Shown here one piece after another: positions 42,813 to 54,760 of a stretch of DNA of 64,000 nucleotides. Below the pieces are notes generated by a model, which ran no database searches, was not told the DNA's origin, and was given only the letters and a program-made list of their open reading frames with translations. The stretch's first letter is position 1. Each line of letters begins with the position of its first letter. Source of the stretch: Locusta migratoria (taxonomy: Eukaryota; Arthropoda; Insecta; Orthoptera; Acrididae); assembly GCA_026315105.1 (NCBI GenBank), contig CM048747.1, positions 281,547,654-281,611,653 on the forward strand, read 5' to 3'. The position numbers were made by a program, and so were the translations under genes.

Positions 42813-44614
42813 TTTCAAGTCACTGTTCCAAGTTGAACACTGTACGATTTATGTTGATAAGTGCATAGCGATAAAATGTAAGTGATTTGAAAATGTGTAA
42901 ATAGAAGTGTCTGCACACATTAGGTGTGTATCTAGATGTCTGAAGCTGTCAACATGTAAATACTGCATTTGTTTCTTAGGAAATGAAGACATTTAACTGC
43001 TAGCTGATGGCATATCTTCCAACAAATAATTTTTGACCTATCTTAAATTCAGTTGAGAATATGTAGAAAGAGTAATTTCTTTTATACTATTGAGGTAAAA
43101 GTTATGGCAGAGTAGTAGAGTGGTATGAAACCACATTTTACATGGATACGAAATGAAATCACAATCAGCGTGCATTAATGCAAAGTTTAATCATAAAATG
43201 TAACACAAACTGACCCTGAGATAATAAAAAAGAAATTCTTAGTGTGATATGGATAAGTGCAGACTGAGAATATGAAAAACATACATGAACGTGTCAATGA
43301 AATTACACTTGGCGTTTCACTGCATCGTCAAACTATAAAATCTTCCGACGTTTCGGCTGCTATTTGAAGAGGCCTCCTAATTGCCTTTGCTGCATTTCTT
43401 TAAGTAGGCTAATTGAAATCTTTTCTCTTCAGTTTATGGCTCGGTATTAGGTCATTTTACTGTTATTATTATGTATTAATGATAGGCCATTTTATATTCT
43501 CGAAGATGTAAAGCTAGTGCTTTTTTGCTGAAAAGTATTGTAATCACACATAAAAAACAAGTTTAATGGAATTGCAATAATGTTTGGTAATCTGCAAATG
43601 GATCGTCATTAAATTTTTATAAAAGTATATGCAGTTCTGTACAATAAATGACATGGCACTATTAATAAATATAGTTTATAACTATGATAGAAAATTCAAA
43701 ACCTGTTGATGTGTGCACTTTTGAGCGATTGAATTCGAAGAAATGCGCTGATAATCTGCTGAAACGTTTGTATTCAACTAATTATACTATTAGTGTCACT
43801 GAAAATTTTGTTTATAAAAATCTCAATAAATTACCTTACTATGCCTATTTTCATTCGCTTCTTTCATATTCTACGATAATTCATTACTGAGTAAAATGGA
43901 ATTAATTGCACAAACGTGTGTAATAATATTAATTGTTGGAGCCCACTCAAGATATCATCCTGCAGACATTTATTTAAGTATATTCACTTAAGAAATTGGT
44001 AATTAATTACCCAACCTTGATGGAAAGTAATAGCTACTACATAACTATAACACTAGGAGAGAGCTTTCTCTTCACTTTTTGAAGTCAAATCTAACTTGGC
44101 ACAGAAAGGGGTGAATTATGCTGCCACAAAATATTTTCTCAATTACCAAATAGAATCAACTGCTTGACACATGGTAAACTATCATTTAAAACGAAATCAA
44201 AAGAATTTTTAATGACAACTTCTTCTACTCATTACATCAATTTTTAGATGTAATTATTAATATAAAACATTGAAAAATTAAAACCATTTCATGTCTTATA
44301 ATACCACATTCCACACCATTATGAAATGACATATTAATGATCTATGGAACAAGCATTAATCTAATCTAATTTCTAATCTGTTTGTACTGTTATATGCTAC
44401 TTCATATATACTGTTCTTGTAGGTATTCTTTGCGTTTCAAAGTGAAAATTATTTCATGATTACTATAAAAATTATGTAGTTACTTGTTTCATTAACCGTT
44501 AGATTTTGCTTAGATAGTACCTGGTAACTGGAGAAAAAAGGAACAATATAAATAAATTACTTGAGATTATACTCTCTATATCACATGTCTTATACAAGCC
44601 AGTTGGTAGGAAAA

Positions 44615-44616
<2 letters not shown>

Positions 44617-44651
<35 letters not shown>
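44617..44651. repeat. (AAT)n microsatellite
   Basis: About 12 AAT/ATA triplets. Confidence 0.9.
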
Positions 44652-44652
<1 letters not shown>

Positions 44653-44769
44653 GCAATAAAATAAAGTTGATTTTTGAATAACAGTTGCATGATTTTCATT
44701 TTTTAAACAAAGAATGATATTAACATTAGTATATAGGTAATGTAGTTGTTGTGATGTAACAAGGTTACC

Positions 44770-44940
44770 CATGTGAAATGGCCATGTGGTCTAAGGTGTA
44801 ATGGTACAGACTGTGCGCCTGTTCTTGTTATTGTTCAAGTCAGTGTGTGTCTTGTCCCATGTATAAGTTATTTTAAGTAGTTTGTAACTCTAGGGACTGA
44901 CGACCATAGCAGTTTGAACCAACAAGTTTACAACAATGAT
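44770..44940 (+). mobile_element. Strongly diverged SINE-B-like copy
   Basis: GAAATGGCCATGTGGTCTAA resembles the A-box side, TTGTTCAAGTCAGTG the B-box side, and TTTTAAGTAGTTTGTAACTC and GGGACTGACGACC the shared SINE body. Probably an old copy; no TSD recognised. Confidence 0.6.
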
Positions 44941-45056
44941 ACTTGTACCATTGTCGTCATAATCGATTTATGAGTTAAAACAATTTATTATTTTATTATC
45001 AGCCAACAGTAATGATTGTTTATTATTATTATTGTTATTGTTATTATTATTATTAT

Positions 45057-45105
45057 TATTACATGTTTCAATCCTTGTAGGTCATCACCAGAATATAAAA
45101 GAAGA
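45057..45105 (-). repeat. Solo CTGANGA...GAAAC module
   Basis: Minus strand: TTCTGGTGATGACCTACAAG then GATTGAAACATG followed by (TAA)n repeats. It has CTGGTGA (one change from CTGANGA), a short pairing segment and GAAAC. No opposing arm is present, so it looks like a single-arm or unpaired relative of the foldback elements, or a PLE end. Confidence 0.5.
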
Positions 45106-45199
45106 TAAACAAGTAAATATGTACTACCTGACTTTATATAATAATTTTATTGTAAAATGAATGGGATTAATGTTTAACAGAGTTGTATATAACTGAAGA

Positions 45200-45560
45200 G
45201 GTTTAGATTTTAGTTGCATCTGCAACTCGTCTATGTTGTTACAGAGAAAGAGCTGAAGACATTGTAGCACATATAGACCAAAGATATGGTCTGTGGCATA
45301 ACGTTTCGCTGTATGTAACCTCCTTGCTATAGAGTCGCAAACGTCATCGCTGGCCTTCAGTCCGAATATTTTTATAATTTGACGACTTTCAACCACCATA
45401 TCTTCCACCCCCTTGTAGCTATTGGCATGGAACTGCTATGGTGTACTACGGGAGACTTCGGACAACAATTACACAGACCATTCGTTTGCGTTCTGTAGTT
45501 TTCGCTGCAGAGCGAAATATTAACACACACACACACGTAGAATTTTATATACACCAATAA
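45200..45560 (-). repeat. Dispersed repeat shared with 61130-61560
   Basis: The complement has AAAACTACAGAACGCAAACG, AAGTCTCCCGTAGTACACCA, TGGTGGTTGAAAGTCGTC and GGCCAGCGATGAC in the same order and spacing as the copy at 61.3-61.5 kb. A 94-codon minus frame (45124-45408) crosses it, with no recognised motif. Probably a non-autonomous DNA transposon or the subterminal part of one; unidentified. Confidence 0.65.
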
Positions 45561-45721
45561 CTTTCCATCCTAATATACGCCACTCTTTTATCATTATCAA
45601 CCCTCAAGCAACAATGCAACCAATAAAATCATTTTCAAAGAGTAAATATAATTTTCAAAGAGTAATTATTGTTCCTCATTTCGCGTTATATTCTTCACAT
45701 TACTAAATATCTATGAGATCG

Positions 45722-45998
45722 TTATAAAACCGTGCCTAAAACATTCCTCAGGTATAAATTAGTAACTGTACAAATATTTAAATCTGTGTCTTCTCGTTCG
45801 GACGTGATAAGCGTACATCGAACAGACATTCCCATTAATATATATAGATAAATAGCTATCCAATGGCCATAAAACCGTGCCTAAAGCCTTCCCCGGGTAG
45901 ACATTACTAACTGTACAATTTTTTAGCTCTTTATGTCTTGTGGTTAAGACGTGATAAACGTACACTGAACAGACATTTACATTTTTAGATATAGATAT
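45722..45998 (+). repeat. Two-copy tandem duplication, about 146-bp period
   Basis: Copy 1 from 45722 and copy 2 from about 45868 share ATAAAACCGTGCCTAAA, TAGTAACTGTACA-like, GACGTGATAA, CGTACA and GAACAGACATT in order, at roughly 80% identity. Confidence 0.85.
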
Positions 45999-46590
45999 TT
46001 AAAGTGTGTACCAATTATTGTAACATTCTGTCAAAACCATGAAAACTATGATAAAAATATGACATAGGTTATGTTTAGAAAACACTGATGGGGGTAAAAC
46101 AATTAAATATAAAAGTAAAAATTTTTAATTATATATCTCATTATATTTTTTATGTTTTCTACAGTATGTCCCATTAACTGGTTCCCAATTTTAATATACT
46201 AACAAAAATTAATATTTTTTACGTAATTCATTTTTTGCAACTTCAGTCAAGACCCTATTTTGTTAACTCTCTTCCCAACACACTACTTCTATCACCTCTT
46301 TCAGTCACTCTCTCAGCAGTTCCCTCCCCATCCTCACTACACCCATGACCCACTTTTCTCTCTACACTCATCATCACCCTACTACTGCCTCAAACCGTTA
46401 TATAAACATTTAAAAGCACTCATCAAGCACAGCAATTGTCACAGGATAGACGAGAAGTGTTAGAGACGCAACTACAAGATAAATCTCTTCGGTTATATAC
46501 CACTCTATTAAACGTTAATTCTATTCATTTTGCAATCAAATTATTGTTAAAATATCAGTTAATGCATATTTAGCTTTTTTTATCTTGTTT
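45999..46590. other. No recognisable gene
   Basis: A 67-codon frame at 46260-46463 encodes a proline/serine/histidine-rich segment from pyrimidine-rich DNA; not considered a gene. Confidence 0.35.
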
Positions 46591-46596
46591 TAGATT

Positions 46597-46631
46597 CTCA
46601 AGATGATCCAAAAGGATGGAAACGTGTAACT

Positions 46632-46674
<43 letters not shown>
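46597..46674 (+). repeat. Solo core module followed by A41
   Basis: CTCAAGA then TGATCCAAAAGGATG (stem GATCC/GGATC-like with AAAA loop) then GAAACGTGTAACTGC and a run of 41 A (46634-46674). The A tail directly after the module suggests a retroposed transcript ending just downstream of the core. Confidence 0.55.
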
Positions 46675-46676
<2 letters not shown>

Positions 46677-47740
46677 AAAAAACTGCTCTTAAGTGTTGGC
46701 TGATATTAAAATAATATATTGTTTAAGGTAGTTTTGTATTTGTTGTATAGTGGTAAGACTGCTGTTACCTTCCTGTCAACTGATTCGTAGTTTGCCGAGT
46801 TATGTACAGTTTAGCGTTTTTTCGTCGTTGACGGAGTGGGCTACGCGATGGGCTACCCCGCTCACCGTGCCTTCCTGTCTGTCGCGCCAGGGCGGCCTGG
46901 ATCCATTCACGCCTGCCGCCCCCCCCCCCCCCCTCCGTTTAATTCCTCGTCAGCCCGTCGCCGGCGCTGTCATCAGCTGCTCGCAAACAGCCCCCGCTCT
47001 GGCGTGTTAATCAGCAGAGGACCGCCGAGTGGGCCGTAACGCGCCAGATACCCGATAAACAGCCGCTCCCGACACTTCTCCACTCATCCAAACCACGCTC
47101 TTAACGACACCACTCTAGCTGATACACGAGCATACCAAGCTGACCACTAACAACAATTTTAGAGGGATTATCGAGTGCAGGGTAATAGTACATTAACGGG
47201 GGATGTTGATGAAAAACACACACTATTCCAAAAATGCACGAAAGCCACAGCTATGTAATTTTGTACCACGATTTACATGGAAGTAACACATTTACATATA
47301 AAATCCTTTGATTATATATAATCAACTTTTTAATGAAATTTTAAGTTTTATTTTCAAAAAGAATGTACGTTCCTTTTTCTCAGAACGCATTCAAGAGATT
47401 TCTACAAAAATTTCTTTGTTTCTTCTCTTTATATGATGTAAGCTCCTCTCAAGAGGTTTTTTGGAATATGTCAAATAGGAGAATTTTCATAATTTTTTAA
47501 TTATAATTCCACAAGTACAATTTTAAATTCATGCAAAATTGCAAGCACTTTGCCCAAAATCTCAGCTTGCAATCAAAATTTCAAAATTTTCCCTAGATAC
47601 AACGTTTATTAGGTTTACAGAAATAAGTTTACTTGATTTCATAATTCTAGCATTCATGGAATCTGAGGAAAAGGTACATAAAATTTAAAAAATAAACTTT
47701 TCAGGAAACGCAATTTAAAGTTATCCTTAATTTTTCCTTA
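46675..47740. other. No recognisable gene; GC-rich island at 46840-47100
   Basis: 46840-47100 is markedly GC-rich for this window and includes C14 (46919-46932). Overlapping 67- and 86-codon frames lack motifs. Beyond 47130 the DNA is AT-rich. Confidence 0.4.
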
Positions 47741-47744
47741 TTTC

Positions 47745-48420
47745 ACTTCTTTACAAGGCACCACATTTGTAGTCTGGGTCGTCTTTACCTTCAAGGATTC
47801 TCTTCTCGTTTCTTGTGTTCTGTCTTCTTTCCTTTACCAGGTCTTCAACTGATTCTTTAGTTCTTAATCTGTAAATCTATTGTTCTCAGGCTGTCATGAG
47901 TAAAATTTTCTATCTTGAATCCAAGTCTTTCTAAAACCTTCACCCTCCAGACGTTCCCATCATTAAAAACAAAAACTGCAACATAAATTGCAATTCTGAC
48001 AACTGCAGCAGATACAAATGTAGTATTAGAGCATCGTTTCTATATGAGTGAATTTAGATTTTGGATTTTGCCATGAATACATTTTTTGAGAAGTGCAGGA
48101 TTGGCCAGAAACCTGTAAATGGGCTTGACAAGATCCAGAATACAATTTGAAAGCCTTTCCTTATGAATGTTGGAGCTGCTAGGAGACATTTTCACACTTT
48201 CAGCAAACGTTCTTACTTCGGACGTAGCCTCATTGCTGATTTGTCGTTGTTTCTCACATCTTCTATTCACTATCTTATACAAACGCAGTTTGTCCGGTTT
48301 TTTATACACTCTTTGTGATCATGGCATAACTGAATGAAGAAACTTGTATAAATCTCCGTCAGTATCACAGGGCAAACAAGAATACTTCCATCATAAACCA
48401 TGCAGCTAGTTTGTTTTTGT
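47745..48420 (-). pseudogene. Possible Mutator-like transposase C-terminal relic
   Basis: Minus strand: LVKPIYRFLANPALLKKCIH, GKIQNLNS, then in the next frame VFVFNDGNVWRVKVLERLGF, and near 47770 ILEGKDDPDYKCGAL at the very end. The KPIYxxLxxPxLLxKCxHGKTQNxNE, then FNDGN, then KVLExLG order is a domain I associate with Mutator-like transposase proteins in arthropod genomes. Several frameshifts. Family assignment is from memory of the motif and uncertain. Confidence 0.5.
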
Positions 48421-49611
48421 TTATAAGATACGGAACAGAGTAAAAGATGAGCTAAAAAACCAAAGAGTATGTATCATGGCCTTCTAGAAGCATCCCGCAC
48501 ATGTTTGGTTGAAAGTACTACACAGAATCGTTGTTCACTGAGCTGGTATTGAAGAGCTGCTTCAAAACGTGGACGTGGCAGGAAGGCCACGTCACACTTT
48601 TAATTAATTTCCAGGCACTTCGAATACGATTTGAACATTGAAACTTTTGGAACTTATTGTCCATAAGTTGCACTAACAAATAAAAAATAAATCGAAAATT
48701 GACATTTTTGGTCAATTTCATCAACGTCCCCCCTTAACGACCAAATCGTAACAATCTCTTAAATAGCCAAGAATTAGCCCCTACAATAGTAAACAGGGCG
48801 GAAAATTACTATTGCTCAATCACTTACTCCCATAAAATCTGTTTTAACAAGAATTAACAAGTGCTGAAACGACTGTTGAGTATATTAATGCTGACGAAGT
48901 TGATAAAGACGATTGTGACGTTTTGCACTGTGATCAACCGTTACAGAATAGAAACTTCACCTATATTACTTCGCCGTTGCAACGAGAATAATTAGTTGTC
49001 ATGCAGTTACAGCTAACCTCGTATTCATGTAATTATAACGACGTATACGTTATTGCGGTGTTAATTATACATGTGATTTGAAAGACAGGTCGAAACCGGG
49101 CCATTATTTGTATAAAGACTTTCTCAATCAGTACTTCGCGGAGCAGTTGGTGCTCCACAAATCCGAGTGCTCCACTGAAAGGCAAGGAGTTTTTAATTAA
49201 AATTATAATTTTTCATTTTAAGAAATTAATGAGGCAAAGTCTTAATGTAGCGATTTTAAAATTATGTAGTAATTATGTAGTAATTATAAAATTATCGAGT
49301 AGAGTAGGGTAGAGTAGAGGAATAATATTTACCACCATGAGCCCACCTCAATGTCTGAATTGTTCATTCTTCCGGCGGAATATTATTAGGCTTTGGGAGA
49401 ATTATGCCACGATCGTTGGGTAATAACGTTGACGTTCGTAGCCGATATTTATACAAAACTTAGCGGTTTATGTCTGTCAATCCAAGGAAAAGTAGTATCT
49501 GTTTATAATGTGCAAGGCTTTAAAAAGAGGTTCTCGGCAGGCATTCGTTTTCCAACGACAGATGTACTTACAAGGGACACCTTTGATCTCTAACTCTCAG
49601 AACCACACGAA
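48421..49611. other. No recognisable gene
   Basis: AT-rich. GTCGAAACCGGG near 49090 could be the tail of another core module but no CTGANGA box precedes it convincingly. Confidence 0.4.
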
Positions 49612-49698
49612 GCTATGATCCGACGCGCGAGGCCGTTCCCCGTAAGGGGTTCGAATCCTCCCTCCGCATGGATGTTTGTGTTGTCTTTAGTATAAATT
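49612..49698 (+). mobile_element. 5' part of a tRNA-derived SINE interrupted by a LINE
   Basis: TAAGGGGTTCGAATCCTCCC T-arm/B box, then GCATGGATGTTTGTG and TTGTCTTTAGTATAAATT. The rest resumes at 54709 after the LOA-like LINE. The head is partly degenerate; body and tail are SINE-A-like. Confidence 0.8.
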
Positions 49699-49805
49699 GA
49701 TTCGATTTGACTTGATTTTTCCAGGGAAGCCAAAACAGTCTTGGACCAACCCGCAACTGCCCGCACCGAAACAAAGTTTATTATGCGGTATCGCTCCCTG
49801 TGTAT

Positions 49806-51068
49806 CTAGTCAAGCCAACCAATACCCTTGAACAGTGCAAGGAGTCCCTTTACCAGTTCTTTATTAGAAACAATTTCTTCGGTCCCAAATATTCCGTGCC
49901 TTTTATTCTCCAATGCCATGCATTCGAAGATTAGATGTGATGCAGTTTCATCACCGTCATCACAGATCCTACATTTAGGGTCCTCTTCTGTTATTCTCAT
50001 AGTACGTAGGTGTTTTTTGAAATTCCCATGGCCTGTCAGCAATCCAACAATGAGTCTCATCTCTCTCCTGTTCAGACCCAGGATTGCAGAGCTTCTTTTA
50101 AAACATGGCTTTGGCATCATTACCTTGCCATGTTTTTGTTGATGGACTTTGGTCCAATATTCTATGTGCTGTCTTCTGAGCCAGTTACGCAGCTCCAATT
50201 TGATCATTGCCTTGGTGATTGTCAGGACAGGTTCCGGTCCAATAAATGGAGTCTCTGCCCCCATCCTGGCTAATCTGTCGGCATGTTCGTTGCCACTGAT
50301 CCCCCTGTGGCCAGGGACCCACAATAGGTTTACTCTATTGCTTTCCCCTAGCTCCACCAGAACCCTGTGACATTCTGCAACAATTTTAGACCTTGTTGCA
50401 GGAGCTGCCAGTGATCTCAGGGCTGCCTGGCTGTCTGAATAGATATAGATGCTACGATCTTTGTAGCACCTACGCAAATTCTCCTCCACACACACCCTGA
50501 TGGCAGCGATTTCGGCCTGGAATACTGAGGCCAGTTTTCCTAGAGAGATGACGCTCTCCAGTCTTGGCTGCATCCCATATACCCAGGCCCCAACACCTTG
50601 GTCCGATTTTGACCCGTCAGTGAACCAGACAATATCCCCCGTATGGTGTCGAACTATTTTCTCCCACTGCTCCCTACTTCCAATTGTTATATTGAAAGGC
50701 TTGTTGAAGCAGTATGGGGTTATAATATAGTCGGCTGGCATTTCACCAACATTTCCTATATTTACCACATTCACTATTTTAGTGTCTGATTCTGGATATC
50801 CCAAAGAGTTCCAGTTGTTGCCAGATTTGAGTCTGTATGCACCAGCCGCTGCCTCCATCTTGACCCAAAGGTGTAATGGGGGCATATCCAGCATGGTTTC
50901 CATCCCAGCAGTTGGTGTGCTGCTAATTCCGCCTGTTATGGCTAAGCAGGCTAGTCTCTGCACCTTAGCAAGCTCCTTAGCAGCAACCTGGTGTTCTACC
51001 TTCTTCCACCACACGACCGCCCCATAGGTGATCCTGGGTCTAATCACTGTGGTGTATATCCAGTGCAT
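49806..51068 (-). pseudogene. LINE ORF2 C-terminal part: post-RT region and RNase H
   Basis: 420 codons. Begins in IRPRITYGAVVWWKKVEH, then LACLAITGGISSTPTAGMET. RNase H at about 145-270: VWFTDGSKSDQGVGAWVYG (D), VFQAEIAAI (E), YIYSDSQAAL (D), VPGHRGISGNEHADRLAR (H/D). All four catalytic residues are present. It is followed by LNRREMRLIVGLLTGHGNF and CRICDDGDETASHLIFEC, a CCHC-like C-terminus. Its upstream frame is separated by a stop just before GLSPKGMHW at 51068-51085, so the first methionine is internal. Confidence 0.9.
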
Positions 51069-53360
51069 ACCTTTGGGGCTCAGGCCCTAATTTTTGCCAC
51101 AAGCTCTCCTGGTACTCACAAGAGTACCTATTGCCTTGGAGCAAATATTCCTGATGTGAGGGGTCCATGTCAGTTTCTCATCTAGGGTAACCCCTAGATA
51201 TTTCACTGTCCTCTTCACAGGTAGTGCTTCAATGAAAAGCTTTAGATTCCAACTAGAATGTTGTATATGCTTCTTTGTGAATGGTACAACAACAGTCTAC
51301 TTAGGACTAACCCCCAGATCCTGTTTTCTGCACCAGCCTTGCACAATGTCCAAAGCACCTTGTGCCATATTCTTTACTGTGTCAGCAAATTTGCCAAGTA
51401 TTACTATGACAAGATCATCTGCGTATCCTTGGCAAAAGTACTACCTAGAGTTTAATTCTCCAATGAGATCATTCACCACTAGATTCCACAATAAAGGGGG
51501 AAGAACTCCTCCTTGCGGGCAACCCCTAGTGGTGTTGATTACCATTTTTTCATTCATCATGGTAGCTTCTACCTTTCTTCCACTGAGCATGGCCCTAGTC
51601 CACCTACATATTGTGGTCCCTAGGTCATGCACCTCTGCTGCCCTAACCATGGAATCGAAGGTCGTGTTGCTAAAAGCCCTCTCGATGTCCAGGAAGATAC
51701 AGAGGGCTATTTCCTGAAAGTGTAGTGCTTTCTCCACCTTCCCAACGAGTTGGTGGAGAGCTGTCTCACATAATTTACCCGGCTGATATGCATGTTGGTT
51801 TGAATGTAGAGGAGCCCTACTTTACCTCCTTTCTCCAACATGCACATTAACCAGCTTTTCCAATGTCTTAAGAACAGGCTGATTGGTCTCATATCCTTGG
51901 CCTTAGTATGATCAACTCTCCCTGGTCTAGGAATGAAGACAACCTTCATTGCCCTCCAGGCATTGGGAATGATTCCTGCTGCTAGGCTAACCCTGAATAA
52001 CCTGCATAGGAATCTAATAAGAATATCTCCCGCTTGTTGCAGGAGAGCTGGAAAGATTCCATCGGGGCCAGGTGACTTGAACGGTTGAAATGTTCCCACC
52101 GCCCATCGGACCTTACTGAGATCGACACACTCCTTGGCCAAATCCCAGTCCTCTTTGCGAATACCTGAGAACCGTTGTCTCTCAGGAATCGCATTCTGGT
52201 CTGAGTTATCCCCCAGAGTATACTGAGGAAAGTGAGTCTTGAGGAGCAGTTCCAGTGTTTCATGTGCTGTCTTTGTATATTCCCCATCCTCCTTCCTCAA
52301 TGTTCCTCCTGGATTAGTTGGTACCCTAGTGAGGATTTTATGAAGTCTCGCTTGAGCAGCTGTCCCCTCCTTCCTCACAGAATACCTTCCAGGATGCCTC
52401 CTTTGCCCGTCTGATGGCAAGGTTGTAATTGACAAGGGCCTCGCAATATTTTGCCCATTGTCCTTTGTGCCTCGCAAGGTTAAACAGTCGTCGTACCTGT
52501 TTCCTTTGCATTTCCAGGTTATTATTCCACCAAGGCACACTCCTATTTGTGCACTTCTTGGTGACTGAGCAGTTGTCCTTGTATGAGGTCACTCTAGCAG
52601 AGGTTACAGCCTCTGCTACTTCCTCAAACTCTGCTGGGTTCCTTATCGAAGTTTTAATTTCCGATAGGCTGAAGTCAAGGTCTCTCCTATATGTTTCCCA
52701 GTCCGTTTTCCTGGGATTCCTATAAGCCATGGTCTGTCTGATTCCCATTTCAACCTTGAATTTAATATACATGTGATCTGATGAGGATGGCTCCAGGACC
52801 ACATGCCACTGTTTGACGTAACTTCCCATCTTCATGGAACTAATAGTTATGTCAATTACTTCTTCTACTATTCCTGAATGTAGGTTCATCACCCCTATTC
52901 AGGATCTCCAAGTTGTTAGATAGAAGAAATTCAAGAAGGTGCTCACCTCTACTGTTGGTGTCCTTGCTGCCCCACGATAGATTGTGGGCATTGGCATCAC
53001 AATCCCACCAACAGTTCGTCACCTTGCCCATAGCAGGATTCCATCAGTCTTCTCACTTCCAAAGAAGGAGGAGAGCTGTCTTTGTAAGGAAGGTATGCTG
53101 AGGCCAAAACAATTTCCCTCGTGATACCTTCCTCACGTTGATGCATCATGATGGTCACCAGGTCCCTGGAACAAAAATCCATCATTGGTATGAAAGGTAT
53201 TCCATTTCTAACATAAATGCATGTTCTGGGTTTTTTTAGATTTCTAGCATAAATCAGTTTTACCTCCAGTACCACCGAGGCCCGAAACAACCCCTTTGTA
53301 TAAATAGGGTTCTTGTATCAGGGCCAAGTCCACCTCCTGTCTCCACCAAGGCGACGGCTC
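51069..53360 (-). pseudogene. LINE ORF2: endonuclease and reverse transcriptase, frameshifted
   Basis: Order from 53360 down: VLQINLQHSKGATAALSRR (endonuclease start), VLASAYLPYK, CDANAHNLSWGSKDTN in a different frame near 52990, SSSDHMYIKF (SDH), VPWWNNNLEMQRKQVRRLF (linker), FKSPGPDGIFPALLQ, CIFLDIERAFSNTTFDS, GCPQGGVLPPLLWNLVVNDL and GYADDLVIVIL (51404-51428). Then VKYLGVTLDEKLTWTPHI. Breaks: frameshifts near 53300, 52950, 52440 and 51720, and stops at about 51289 and 51086. Catalytic motifs survive. Confidence 0.88.
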
Positions 53361-54300
53361 AGGGCAGCAGTGGCCCCTTTACTGTGCTGCAGGTTTATCT
53401 GCAGCACTTCCAGACCCCATCTTGCTGCCATTATTGCGTTATGGTCTTTGATTACCCTGACGGCGACCTGCGAGAATCCTAAAAACAGTTTCAGGCCTTG
53501 GTCTTGCATTGCCTTCAGGGACTTCTCTCCGATCTCCACCACCAGGGTTCGTCCTTCCGGAACAACCTTTTGGTTAATTACCCTCCAATCCTCTGTCGAG
53601 ACTTTTGGGTTCTGGACCCTTATTTTCTCGAACAGAGTCTTTGGAGGGACATCCTTAAGGATCTTTGGTACCCATATTGATACCTTTGCGGTCTTCAGGA
53701 GTTCGGTTGCTGTCTTGACCAGCAGCTTCGCATCCTCCCACGGGGATATCATGGGCTCCTTGTCCTTAAGCTGAGTGCTCCCCCTCATAGACTCGAGGGC
53801 ACCAAAAAGACCCTCCTGAATTTGGGTCCTGGACCAGCGTCGCCCCCAATCTCTTCAAAAAGGGCCATCTGCACGAGCTCCTCCTGCTGCGAGGTGATGC
53901 TCACCAGTGGGTATCCTTCCTGGACAACCGTCATTCTAAAGACCGAGACTGGTGTACTATAGGTCTGTTTTCCTATTTCCTGCCTCAGCCTGTCTTTGAC
54001 GTTGACGGGGCCTGTGTATCCCCTTTGACCTGAGGCAGTTTCTTTTTGGGGGTCTTGGGCTCAAGCCCTTTTGATTCCCTCCACTTATGTTTAGGAAGCC
54101 ATTCTTTTCCTTCCTTTTGCTTCTGTTCCTTGAGAAGTTTCCTCTGCTGAGCCCCAGACAAGGCCTTAATCCTAATCTGGTCCAACTTCTCTATTACAGT
54201 TCCCACTTCTTGCTCAGGTCTGATTCAGAAGTAGGAGTGCACTCCATCGGTCCTGATCCCGATGTCTGAATATCTGAGGTCTCAGATTGCCCCTCAGATT
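53360..54300 (-). pseudogene. LINE ORF1, frameshifted
   Basis: N-terminal segment (53985-54206): VIEKLDQIRIKALSGAQQRK, LLKEQKQKEGKEW, basic and lysine-rich. Middle: VVQEGYPLVSITSQQEELVQ and GPKFRRVFLVPSSL. C-terminal domain (53400-53788): PWEDAKLLVKTATELL, STEDWRVINQKVVPEGRTLV and LFLGFSQVAVRVI. Its order (lysine-rich LSGAQ segment, then a W-rich globular domain) is as in ORF1 proteins of LOA-like elements. It runs without a stop into the ORF2 start (NAIMAARWGLEVLQIN), so the usual ORF1 stop is missing or lies out of frame. Confidence 0.75.
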
Positions 54301-54708
54301 CTTTTAAAATACTTTCTTTCTCTGTGTTCATCTTAGTCCCACGAGATTTGGGGATTTATATTGTCCACACCACGATAACCCCGCGTGGTGCAAGGCTACT
54401 TACTCAGGGAGGTCGCCCGGTATCCCTGAGGTTCCGTTCGAGACACATCTACCCATGTGCCATGCACCCCTCGGCACGGATCGCATCACACCTTGGGTTG
54501 GGAAAGGAATTGGGAAAGGACTGGGAGAGGATAAGGAAGACGGGACGTTGTGGGACACTCTTAGTCAGATCCATCAGCTGAGGTCTTTCCGGCAGTAGGT
54601 TCTCTACCTTCGGTATAGCTCTCTGCTTCACGCGGATGCGCAAGCCTCTCCACCCGCAAGGACAGTGCTTCGTCAAGGTGGTGTCCCCCGGAGAGGTTAG
54701 TATAAATT

Positions 54709-54760
54709 ACTAAGTAGTTTAGTCCCATAAGTTTAGCAAACATTTGAACATGTTTGAACA
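54709..54760 (+). mobile_element. 3' part of the SINE interrupted by the LOA-like LINE
   Basis: ACTAAGTAGTTTAGTCCCAT, AAGTTTAGCAAACATTTGAA: SINE-A body and tail continuing from 49698. Confidence 0.8.

Larger units (their letters stand above)
42365..44769. other. No recognisable gene (2.4 kb)
   Basis: AT-rich with a T32 run (42780-42811) and an (AAT)n tract. 43340-43375 has GAAACGTCGGAAGATTTTAT on the minus strand, a possible remnant of the foldback core. The 68-codon frame at 43684-43890 has no motif. Confidence 0.4.
49699..54696 (-). mobile_element. LOA/I-like LINE, about 5.0 kb, essentially full length
   Basis: Perfect 12-bp TSD TTAGTATAAATT at 49687-49698 and 54697-54708. Minus-strand order: 5' leader (starts CCTCTCCGGGGGACACC), ORF1, endonuclease, RT, RNase H, 3' end with ATCAAGTCAAATCGAATC. 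Domain order with a C-terminal RNase H fits the I/LOA group of non-LTR elements. The coding frames carry a few frameshifts and stops, so it is defective but not old. Confidence 0.93.
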
